This document shows, piece after piece, positions 53,494 through 62,576 of a DNA stretch of 62,576 bases. How positions within the stretch are numbered: position 1 is the first letter of the stretch; the number at the start of each line of letters is the position of its first letter. Source of the stretch: Catenaria anguillulae PL171 (lineage: Eukaryota > Blastocladiomycota > Blastocladiomycetes > Blastocladiales > Catenariaceae); NCBI GenBank assembly GCA_002102555.1, contig MCFL01000139.1:1-62576 (forward strand). The letters run 5' to 3'. Both the position numbers and the translations under genes were made by a program. The notes under the pieces were generated by a model. It searched no databases. It was not told the origin of the DNA and saw nothing but the letters and a program-made list of their open reading frames with translations.

Positions 53494-54505
53494 TTATGCA
53501 CGCATGGAAAACAAGATCAGTCTGAATTCATAAATGGCCTTGTCGAGTTGTGTACGGCATACCTTTGTCAATTCGCGCATACACCACACCATGCACACGC
53601 TGGGCACCACCACCCAAATAAAATTCATGAGGAAAAAGTAGACCCAAAAGTAGTATGGGTGTGGGATGCCGTCGTCGTATACGGTGCGCGCCAAAATGTC
53701 TTGAAAGTACTCGAGTGACGGAAACGTGTACGCGTGGGCGGTGGACGACGAGGCAGGGGTAAGGCGCAGCGATGTGGCAAAGTACAGGATGGTACCGTAG
53801 AGTTGGCCAGTGCTAAGGAGGAATTGCCGGTGTTTTCCAAACAGGAGTTAGTGTCAATGAATCCAATCATGGCCAAGAGCAGAAGAGCAAAAGGTATGAA
53901 TAGAAATGTACCTGAGCATCAAGAGCCATGGCATGTACGAATGCACCTTTGTGTGTGCCGTGTACATGCGGTAGGCAACAAGGTACAAGAGCGGGCCCCA
54001 AGCAAACTGGCATGCGAGATGGCTGCCGTTTAGTGCAATGTACCATACAGGTCACGAAAGCGGAAAGGAAAGGAAATAAAGAGAGGTAGAAAAAGAAGCA
54101 TAAGCATACCGCGGTAATGCCCTCAATGGTCCATACGGCCCGCTCGCCCCACATGTACCTAGAATCGCACTTTGCATACTCTTTCCAAATCATGCCCAAC
54201 ACGGTCTGCAACCCGGCGAGGTCTTTCCAAAACACGACAAAGTAGCCCTCGAGGACCATGTGGATCGAGCCCGACACAATGCACCACACAAAGATGAGGC
54301 GGCGAAACAGCGGCAAGTTGCGGCCGAGGACGAGAAATGAAAAGAGCGCGACGAGCGCGCACACGAGGCCAAAGCCGCCAAAGATGAGGTGGCCAGGGGT
54401 GGCGTTGGGCGAGTAGTTGGGGATGTGCAAGGTCCTTGGGTAGAACGGGTGGACGGGCTCCGAAAGCTTGCGCGGGACGACTGGCGAGGAGTCAGCGGCG
54501 GCCAT
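53494..54505 (-). CDS. EBP: EBP-type sterol delta8-delta7 isomerase
   Basis: Three exons (54110-54505, 53912-54006, 53494-53812) join in frame to 269 residues. The EXPERA core is visible: IHMVLEGYFVVF, MIWKEYAKCDSRY with the conserved acidic and polar residues, and WTIEGITAFAWGPL across the first splice. STGQLYGTILYF spans the second splice, and HPYYFWVYFFLMNFIWVVVP follows near the end. Four to five membrane helices are expected in the ER. The enzyme moves the sterol double bond from C8 to C7. Yeasts use the unrelated ERG2 for this step. The last 20 residues after RELTK are less certain. Confidence 0.85.
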
Positions 54506-55051
54506 GGTTGCGGGTACTAGGTTGGATGATTAACTTCAGATACAGATACAGATAGGGGACTGGAGAGAAGCTGGAAAACTTGGTGATCGCGTCCGAGTGT
54601 CGGTTGGGACGAGGACGGACGTCTGGGCCTTTTTTTTTTTGGGCAGATGCAGATGCTGGGGTTGTTCTTGTTGATCTTTGAATGCTCTCAGTTAACGTTG
54701 CAATTGCGTGAGAGACCTTCAAGTTGAGGGGACATTCGGAACAACAGACTACGCTCCACTGAAGGGTAAGGGTGCTGCCGCTGCCGAGGTGATTCGACCG
54801 AGATCTACATATATTAGGTGGAAATGGAACTTGGAATCCCGTATGCCGTCTGCCGTCTGCAGCGATCTCGCGACTTACAATTAATGCCCGTCTCGTCTCG
54901 TCTCGTCTCACGCCAGCCCCGCGTGCCCGATGACCGGCCGGGGGCCGATCGAGGACTATCTATGAGATATAGTATGGAACCGGGCCCAGAAACCCTCCGC
55001 AACGCAACGCAACGCAACACAACGCAACGCACCTCGCTGACTCACTCGCCC
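54506..55051. other. Divergent region between EBP and DONSON genes
   Basis: No gene called, though the downstream open frame extends back to 54818. Contains a T10 run near 54631 and short repeats of gtctc and aacgc near 54893 and 55000. Confidence 0.5.
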
Positions 55052-57280
55052 ATGAAACGCTCGACCACTGCCACGGCTGGTCATCCGAGCCCGTCGCCTG
55101 CGGGCACCAGTGCCGCCAAGATCAAGAAGCGGCCGTCGTCGCTGGCCGAATTGCGTGATCGCCAGCGCAGCACAAAGGTGGCAAAGACGACGACGACGAC
55201 TGGGTTCGCCTCCATCAGCTCGCCGTCAGCACCCGGCGGGAAGCACCAACAGCCGTCCATCGCCTCCTTCTTTTCCCCGGCCGCTCCCGCCGCAGCCGAA
55301 TCACAAAAGGAGCCCGTCGCTATGCCAAAGGCAAATCATTCCAGTAACAACCCATTCCGAGCCTCTGCCGCTCCCACCCAATCATTGGCAGCCATTCCTG
55401 TCACAGTTCCAAAAGCACCCAATCAATCCGCTCAACAACCACTCGACACAGACTCGACCGATCTCCTCGAATCCGCCACTCGCCCCTACCACCCGCGCCG
55501 CACCCGCCGTGATCCGGTTGCGCTGCTGCGCTCCATCTCGACCGATGCCGCTGGTGCTTTTCTCGATGACTCTGATGCGGACGACGACGAGGTTGCTCCC
55601 GATATCGACCATGAGGACCCACGCTCAACCGTCGTGCCACCCCTAATGCCGCAATTCGATGTCTCTGCACTCGTGAAATCCGTCGCCTCGCTCAACGTAT
55701 GCGTCCAAGGCACCCAGTTGGCCCTTGACACGCGCGAATCAGCGTACCGGTCGCAAGCATACGACGACGATGACGATATTGGGGATGAGGATGATGAGGG
55801 CGATGCGTGGGGAGAGGCGGCAATGAGTAGTGGCGAGGATTTTGATGACGAAGCGAGTGACCAGGCGGGTCATGGCCCCTCTTGGTTTGACGCCTTGCTC
55901 GATGATGACGTCGATGAACAAGCAGGTGCTCTGGCGGATCAGCAATCCGATCTTTCACTTACCCTCACCAAGCCTGTTGTCGCACAAGAGCAACAATCCA
56001 CACTCGACCTGCTCCTCAACTCTGACATATCGACGCACGCCCTGGCTCTTCCTCGCCGCCTCACGTTCACTGCCACCAACGCCTCCACCTCGACCTCGCT
56101 CCTCTCCACATTTGCACCCGCCGTGCACCCGATCGCGGACCCGTCTATGCTCTCTTCTTCCTTTTCTGCCTTCTTCACCTCTTCACTCGCCTCTGACTCG
56201 CCCGCCACGTCGCTTGTTGCCAACATGCACCACTTTCGATTCCCGCCCACGCCACTTGCCCCTGCGGCCCGTGCCGTGCTCGCACGCACGCTTGCCGCAT
56301 CCACCTCGTGGCCGCCCATGCCCACACCCGCATCGGCATCGGCGTCTGATATCGAGTGGTACCTAGTCCAGGTGGACATGTGGCAAGCTGCACTTCGGCA
56401 TTTGACGGCCGACGCACCGGCCGATGGATTCTTGATGATTCAACAACTCACAGCAACGGGCAATGGGCCAAGTGGGTTTGTGGTTGCCGTGCAAGGTCAC
56501 TTGAATGGCGCATATGTGCTGAATGCAACCAGGGGCATGCGCCGCGCCATGTTGGCGGCCGGCGTGCAAGGGATCAAGGCAGTTGCGGGACCCGGATTGG
56601 TTGCGTTGCGCGAGGACGAGGAATGGCGTGTGGGAGAGGGGCAAGCGAGTACAGGGAGGAGGAGGAGGAGGCGCAAGCTGGCCAGGCAATATGTGGTGGA
56701 TTATGACGCGCACGACCACGACCACGACCATGACCAAGCAGCCAGTGATGAGCAGGCAGACGCAGACAGAGGCGAAGCGCGTGACATGGATGCAGACATG
56801 GACGATCCCCACTCGCCATCGGCCGCCGCGACTCCTTCACAAGCCCTCGACGATCCCGTCCTCGACCCGTCAGTCTCCTCACTCTTGTACGTTCCGCCAC
56901 ACGCGACGCCCGCGCTTCTCGCATTTCTGCACACGTTTCCCATGGCATACAATCTTCAATCTGCGCACGCGCCCGACCCGGAACTGCCCGTGGTGCTTGC
57001 GTCACAACCATTTGTGCACGCGAGCGTGGCGAGTGCGCAAGTCACTCGGTGTGGGCACGTGTCGAGTGCAGTGCATGGCGAAAGGGCAGTTAGGGTGCAG
57101 ATCGATGGGTGGGTATTGCCGTGGAAGGTCAAGGACGTGGTGAGTGCGGTTGTGGGCGGGCCAGAGTGTGCAGAGGATGGTGGCAAGGTGCATGTGGACG
57201 TTGGGGTCAGTTGGGAGGATGGGTGTGGAGTTGTGAGAGAGGCGTCTGGTGGTGGAGGGCGGGTTGGACGGATGAGGTAA
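55052..57280 (+). CDS. DONSON: DONSON-like replication protein with PIP box
   Basis: Single exon of 742 residues. A canonical PCNA-binding box, QPSIASFF, sits at 67-74 in a basic, disordered N-terminus. The C-terminal half has patterns I recognise from DONSON: HFRFPPTPLAP, an EW...MWQAAL helix, VLNATRGMRRAMLAAGVQG (the TRGLREAM-like core), SLLYVPPHATPALLAFLH and GWVLPWKVKDVVSAV. Acidic runs and a His/Asp repeat (HDHDHDHD) lie between. DONSON helps load or stabilise the CMG helicase during replication initiation in animals. The in-frame ATG at 54818 would add 78 residues; 55052 is preferred because it begins the conserved-looking basic region. The homology is from pattern memory. Confidence 0.72.
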   Translation: MKRSTTATAGHPSPSPAGTSAAKIKKRPSSLAELRDRQRSTKVAKTTTTTGFASISSPSAPGGKHQQPSIASFFSPAAPAAAESQKEPVAMPKANHSSNNPFRASAAPTQSLAAIPVTVPKAPNQSAQQPLDTDSTDLLESATRPYHPRRTRRDPVALLRSISTDAAGAFLDDSDADDDEVAPDIDHEDPRSTVVPPLMPQFDVSALVKSVASLNVCVQGTQLALDTRESAYRSQAYDDDDDIGDEDDEGDAWGEAAMSSGEDFDDEASDQAGHGPSWFDALLDDDVDEQAGALADQQSDLSLTLTKPVVAQEQQSTLDLLLNSDISTHALALPRRLTFTATNASTSTSLLSTFAPAVHPIADPSMLSSSFSAFFTSSLASDSPATSLVANMHHFRFPPTPLAPAARAVLARTLAASTSWPPMPTPASASASDIEWYLVQVDMWQAALRHLTADAPADGFLMIQQLTATGNGPSGFVVAVQGHLNGAYVLNATRGMRRAMLAAGVQGIKAVAGPGLVALREDEEWRVGEGQASTGRRRRRRKLARQYVVDYDAHDHDHDHDQAASDEQADADRGEARDMDADMDDPHSPSAAATPSQALDDPVLDPSVSSLLYVPPHATPALLAFLHTFPMAYNLQSAHAPDPELPVVLASQPFVHASVASAQVTRCGHVSSAVHGERAVRVQIDGWVLPWKVKDVVSAVVGGPECAEDGGKVHVDVGVSWEDGCGVVREASGGGGRVGRMR

Positions 57281-58090
57281 GCAATTATTTTATGTTGCTG
57301 GTTGTATGTAAATGCTACAGTCAAAATGTTGCAAATACCCCTTTTAGTGAAAAAGAAGTCGAGCATGATGATGTTTTTGCAATTTCAAACACGCTGCTGA
57401 GACGAGACGCGCCTCAACTTGGGAGAAGGGAGTGATGTCGGCCACTTCACTTCACTTCGGCTCATGGACTTTGCCGAAAGCGAAAAGTGAATGAATGAAA
57501 TCGGTAAAGAAAAAAACATTTAAAGCCAGCTGGGAGACCCTGTCCGGTCTATGAATGCTCTCTGCTCTCTGCTCTTGGCACTTGACACATCAGTTTTTCT
57601 TTATCGTAAGTAACGCAATGTATGTGACCTGTGCCTCATGTTTGATGCCGAATCCACGTCCCGATGTCCATGTCTGCTCGGCGTAGTGCACAGCCCGTAT
57701 CCCCGGTGACTGGCTTCCCTGCCTGCAGCTGTCGTGGCCGAGGTTGCCGACTGCCGACTGCGCTCTGCCGAGCCACTTGCCCGTGTTGCCCGTATTGGGC
57801 ACCATCCATGGCCGAGCCCAGTCTCTAGCAACCGACTCCGTTGCGGCCTTTGGCTTCGCGCCGACAACCCTGCCCGCCGGACCGACAAGAACAATGGACA
57901 AGCAGCGATTGCAGCAAGCATCGCCCGAATCAAGATAGACATCCTCCATCGATCTCGTTGGTCACCGGGGGACCAAACGGCAGCGACGGGCCTGCACTCA
58001 CATTCACATCCACGTCCAGCACGGCCGACACACGGTACCTACTGACCTCACACTTTGCCACAATGCATCCTCTCATCCACAGCTGTCGAC
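57281..58090. other. Intergenic upstream of PEX11
   Basis: About 810 bp with no gene. gctctctgctctctgctctt lies near 57558. Probably contains the DONSON 3' UTR and the PEX11 promoter. Confidence 0.5.
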
Positions 58091-58991
58091 ATGTCTTCGC
58101 TCAAACCCACCGCGGGCTCGGCCTCGGCACAAGCCCTGACCCTGCTGCCCATGCTCACGAAATACACGGCCACGACGGTCGGCCGCGACAAACTCTATCG
58201 GCTCATCCAATACCTGTCGAAATTCCTTGCCCACCGACTCCTGACGCTCGACGCCAAGGCCAACAAGGACACGATCGACAAGCTGACCAAGCTCGTCAAA
58301 CACTTGTCGCTGTCGCGCAAGCTCATGCGCATTGGGCGACCGCTGGAGTATGCGCAAAACCTGCTGACCAATGTGCCTGCTACCAAGGATCCCGTGATCC
58401 GATACTGCTTGATTGGGAAAAACATGCTCTTGACTGTGTGGATGGGGTATGATTTCTTGGCGTGGGCGCAGGGCGTTGGGTTGTGGAAGAGTACAGACGC
58501 CAAGCGCATGCAGGAGCGCACCAATCGGTTTTGGTTTGCCGGGTTGGCGTGTGGGTTGGTGTCGACCGTGTACCAGATTCATGTCAACATGAGCAAGTAC
58601 GTTCGTTCCCTCATGCTTGGACCGTGTCTTGTTCCTCCAACTGATCCCACCACCGCTGCTCTAGGTTGGCCGTCGTGCACAAGGCAAAGCGCCAGGGCAC
58701 TTACTCGGACGATCAAGCAAAGGAAGAAAAGGCTTTGCTTGCGTGTGTTTGCTTCCATTGTCTCGGTTTCGTTCCATGTTATCCACGCACTCACTCACCT
58801 ACCCACGCTCGGTATACAGCACCCGCTCCAAACTCTTGCGCCAAATCTTCCAAGAGCTCCTCGACATTCTTGTTCCCGCCAAGGGTCTCGGGTACCATTC
58901 GCTGTCGGACGGCGTCATTGGCCTGACGGGCGCATTGACGTCGGCCATGGGCGCGCAGGCGCAATGGAACAAGGTGCATGGGGGCAAGTAA
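58091..58991 (+). CDS. PEX11: Peroxisomal membrane protein PEX11
   Basis: Three exons (58091-58596, 58665-58742, 58820-58991) give 251 residues, the usual PEX11 length. Typical stretches are YTATTVGRDKLYRLIQY (membrane-remodelling amphipathic helix), LSRKLMRIGRPLEYAQNLL, a middle hydrophobic region and a C-terminal GYHSLSDGVIGLTGALTSA helix. It elongates and divides peroxisomes. The second exon is short (26 codons), and its phases match on both sides. Confidence 0.9.
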
Positions 58992-59347
58992 ATGATGAGT
59001 TGCATGTCAAGCGGTCAGTAGAATGTGGAAAGTCGCTCAAAGTGTCCAGTCCAGCCCGTGATGTTTCCCACTTGATCCATTTGGATGGTCGAAAAAATGG
59101 AACGTGGGGCTGTGTAAATGTAACTGGCGCTCTGTCGATTCTTGTTATGCTTCTCATTCACATCAATACTTGCTGCCAGGCAGGTATGTTGAACGCTGAA
59201 AGAAGAACAAGGTTCAATCACCCATTTTTGGGTCGTCTAGTATGATTGCAAAATTGTCAGCACAGGGACAGAAACAGACAGATACAGAAACAGATACAGA
59301 TACAGATACAGATTCACCACAGGAACCATCCACCCAACTCTACTTCG
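58992..59347. other. Convergent 3' region of PEX11 and the RING gene
   Basis: No gene. A hexamer run (acagat/acagaa) lies at about 59275-59315. Confidence 0.55.
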
Positions 59348-61523
59348 TTACTTCCCGCCACGCTCCACTTCCACCGACCCCTCACGACTTGCCCCGGGCG
59401 TCCACGTCCATCCTTCCATCTCGGTCGCCACACCCAACACTTGTGCCGCCCACTCTTCCGCATCCGTCGACGGCCGCGGCACCGCCAGCGCATACTCGCC
59501 GCCTTGGCGCGCCGCGGCCGCCGATGGCGTCACGCCCAGCCAGTAGTCGCGAATGAACACGGCGCTGCGCTTGGATTTAGTCGATGCGTGGCGCGCCAGC
59601 CCGCCCGCGCCCGCGCGGTCCCTGACAAGTGTTGAGCCTTGGTCCATGAATGCGTGTTGGGACTCGGACGCGGCCGAGGGGGCGGCGGCGGCGGAGGCGG
59701 CCAAGGTTGGGTCGTTGCATGCCAGGCCGCAGTCGGGGCACGCGTCAGAGTGTGGCCAGGCTTGCAGGCATTCCTGGTGGTACACGTTGCAGGCGGCGGA
59801 GCCGGGCACGTTCGCGTGACTGGGGACACGTGCGAGCGTGTCGCCGGCGGAAAAGTGTCCAAGGCAGATTGGGCAGCGTGTGGAGTCCGGGTCGATTTGC
59901 GCTGCCCATGAGTTTTGTTGGCCGCTAAGGGTGGACGGGTCAGTGCTAGGGTGGTACTGGACAATGTGCGGGTCGTCGTCGGGGTAGGTCTTGGACAATG
60001 GTGCGAGAAACATGTGCATGCCGGCGGCCAGCTTGCTGTGGACGCGGGACGCGAGTCCGCCAGCAACGTCAGGCGCCCGATTGGCCAGCTTTGCTTGCAA
60101 GTGCAGAGCACGGGGCAAGTTGGTAAATGTCAAGGCAAACAATCCAATCCATGCCAAAGCATGCAGGGCAACCAGCGCCAAGTTGACCGCGGTTCCGACG
60201 ATGAGCGGCACGCATGCTCCACGTTCAACGACCAGAACGAGGGCCGCAAGACCCGAGCCAATCGTCAGCAGTCGAAGCACGCGGATAATGGCCAACATCC
60301 AGGTCACGCCCGCAACCCAATTGCTTTTTGGCGGTTCTGCTTGCGGCGCAGGCGATGGCGGTGGTGTCGGTGCAATGGATGCCGGCAATGATGTGGCAAA
60401 CGACGAGAGGGTCGACGGCGAGTTGGGTGCCTCAAGCATTGGAGATGCTGCAGGAGCCGTTTTTGGGGAAAAAACGTTGGTGGTTGCAGTGACGAGTTGC
60501 GAGAGCGAGTGTGACCACCACGATTGGTGTTGCCAGTGCAGCAAGTTGGCGGCAAGGGATGTGGCCAGAGTAACGGCACTGAGACACGCGGAAAAAATGA
60601 GGTAGATGCGAGCCAGAGTGCACTCGGGTGTTGGCGAGGTGTTCCGATCAATGACAACAGTAGTTGTGCTTGCGATAAATGTACACAAGGCTGCAAGGGC
60701 AGACAATCCAATGACAAGCGGGAAACCCGGCGAGTTGAATGCCCTGGGGTTAAGCCAACGTCGGGACGTTAGTCATTGACTCTGGGGTCGTTGCCGCAAA
60801 AACAAACAGCTCAAGCGCATACCGTTGCTTCCACCACCATCGAATGGCGTAACCCCTCACCCGTCTCGCTGTCCCATCCGATATGCCACGAGAAACCCGT
60901 TTCAGCAACCCCGGCCCACTTCTCGCCCGAGCAACGCCAACCTCCCTCTCACCCATTTCCAACGTCGACGCCGCCGCAATCGACCCGATCAAAGAAACCG
61001 CGGGCGATGGCTCTGAAATCACTGTCCGCTGCGGCGATCCGGCATACACAATCGACGGCCGGCGCAGTTGGCCGACGACCTTGGGACTAATTGGATTGTT
61101 TGCCACGACAGCCGAGTACCTTGTGCTCGGACTTGCCGTCGGCGGCTGGCCATGGTGCGGTGACCGTGGGCTTGCCAACGGCGACGTGATCGAGTCCGGG
61201 CTCGTGATCAATGCGGCCGGTGACAATGGCGACGAGGCGCGATTGGAACCCGCCACGACATGTCGGTAGCCGGCGGCGACATTAGGTCGTGTGAGTGTTG
61301 GCAGTGCGACTGGAACTGGGTGCAGCGGTCGGTATGCAATGTTGGACGGGTTGGCTCGCGAAGCAGACGAGTTGGAGAGGGTCCGTCGGAGCAGCTGCTC
61401 GACTTTGCGGTTGGCGGCACGTTGGGCGGCGGGCCCGGGGCTGACCGGGGATGCTGCTGAAGGTGGCGAGATTGCTGGCGCCGCGAGTCCATGACCATGA
61501 GTTGAAGGTGCGAATGAATCCAT
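59348..61523 (-). CDS. Membrane RING-finger protein (putative E3 ligase)
   Basis: Two exons (60823-61523, 59348-60743) give 698 residues. The first 220 are Ser/Pro/Ala-rich and disordered. Four hydrophobic segments follow: PLVIGLSALAALCTFIAST; IYLIFSACLSAVTLATSLAA; WMLAIIRVLRLLTIGSGLAALVL; and LIVGTAVNLALVALHALAWI. A RING domain then has CPICLGHFSAGDTL, a CNVYHQECLQAW stretch and CPDCG, fitting a C3H2C3 finger. The C-terminal tail is low in complexity. It is probably a membrane-bound ubiquitin ligase; the specific family is unknown. The splice restores KQRAFNSPGFPLVIG and has a gactaac branch site. Confidence 0.72.
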
Positions 61524-62576
61524 CTTGGGTTGTGTGTGATCACGGGACGCCGGGGCGCAAGCCAAAAAAAAAAAGTGTTCGCGGGAAGAAACAAACGTGA
61601 GAAAGAGCGCCGGGAGTAAAGATTAATAAGTCGAAGTAGTTGCCAGCAATGTGGTAGAGTGCAAATAATGCCGAACTTGTGCTTCTCGTCGCTCGCTATT
61701 CTGGGTGACGGGACACGGCCACACAGGAGTCTGAGGGAAGGACCGGGGCGAAACTGTCAGCGGTTGCGCGGAGCACAGCGAGCCGGATATCCCACGTTGC
61801 TACACACCAGGTGCTAGCAGGTGGCCACTCACGGCACGCCTGGTGCCGGACTGGTGAATGCAAACGTGCTTGGTGACTGATACGATGTTCCACGTACACG
61901 TACTGTATTTCCTGTACGAGCGCTGTTTGACACGGGCCAAGGCGGTGGAGCGGATCCGAACCCGAGATGTTTTACTCTTGTCTCACACGCTGCTTACTTT
62001 TGGGTATTCGCGGTCCGCACTTGAAGCACGCAGGACAGAGATTGGACGACAGCGACTATTTCTGGGCACGGGACGGGACGGCGGGATATCTTTCGGAATG
62101 ACGGCCCTCAGCTTGGCGAATGGGAGCTAGGATTCTTGATGATTGGATGTCGGAAACAGAGACTTGAATGCCGAATTTGAATGTGCCGGGGTGCAAGCAA
62201 AAGCAAATGGATCAGCAACCGGCCCAGTGCATCATGTACAGTGCCTACAGTTATGTTGAGTGACCGGGTCGGCGGGTGCGAGGAGGCGACAGCATTATAA
62301 TTGTAATACTGTGAGCAGGATGACGAATCAGGCACCAATCCTCTTCCCAGTCTATTCCCGGCCCGTCTTGCTATAGCGTGTACTGTGTGCTCAGCCGAGG
62401 ACACATGAGTTTCGGGTGGACCGTGCGCCTTCCAATCCTTTGCTGAAACGGTGCGCCATGTCGATGAGGCCGTGATAAAACATGTGCGTGTGCGGTTCGC
62501 AAGAGTTCCCATGTTGTGCTCCGTCCTGCTTGATCGAGCTCGAATTTATGAATGGCCATCATTGTGCTTGTGGTGT
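61524..62576. other. Right end of window, no gene recognised
   Basis: About 1 kb with short frames only. Includes the promoter of the RING gene, with an A12 run near 61565. Nothing tRNA-like was seen. Confidence 0.5.

Overview
The window is nuclear DNA of a GC-rich, intron-bearing fungus. Introns are mostly 70-110 bp, with GT..AG ends and CTAAC-like branch sites. The gene set (SFT2, Hse1, BRF1, RPC17, PEX11, the alpha subunit of the mitochondrial processing peptidase, complex I and IV subunits, an EBP-type sterol isomerase, an INPP4-like phosphatase and a DONSON homologue) points to an early-diverging, probably zoosporic lineage such as Blastocladiomycota or chytrids. That placement is inference. 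DONSON, EBP and INPP4 are unusual in yeasts, and complex I genes exclude Saccharomyces-type yeasts.

Layout. 1-8.0 kb: a tRNA-Arg gene split by two tandem insertions of a LINE, one 5'-truncated and one full length with both reading frames open. 8.0-9.3 kb: first tRNA cluster. 9.7-26 kb: housekeeping genes (a PH plus INPP4-like lipid phosphatase, two unresolved genes, a CaMK-type kinase, a head-to-head NDUFB11/COX6 pair, SFT2, a secreted cysteine-rich protein and an INO80-type zinc-finger protein). 27.4-42 kb: an ammonium transporter whose 3' half and the tRNA cluster behind it form the left arm of a 4.65-kb, almost perfect inverted repeat (28117-32769 and 37337-41988). The 4.57-kb spacer holds an apparently intact five-exon tyrosine-recombinase gene and a decayed partial copy of it. 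42.2-50.8 kb: HSE1, BRF1, a small membrane protein, RPC17 and MAS2. 51.0-53.2 kb: a further tRNA cluster. 53.5-61.5 kb: EBP, DONSON, PEX11 and a membrane RING protein. The last 1 kb has no recognisable gene.

Two themes connect the window. First, tRNA biology: 25 tRNA genes were read, most in four copies of one cassette (Arg, Gln, His, Leu, initiator Met) whose parts occur in both orientations. A LINE has inserted at the 5' end of both a tRNA-Arg and a tRNA-His gene, always antisense to the tRNA and with 15-16 bp target duplications. BRF1 and RPC17, two partners in RNA polymerase III initiation, lie almost adjacent. Second, structural instability: the large palindrome encloses a recombinase gene, and its arms differ by only one base that I could find.

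Coding genes were placed by translating, choosing GT..AG splices that keep the frame, and comparing with remembered family patterns. No alignment or database search was possible. Exon joins were checked for frame and total length. Homology calls are from motif recognition.
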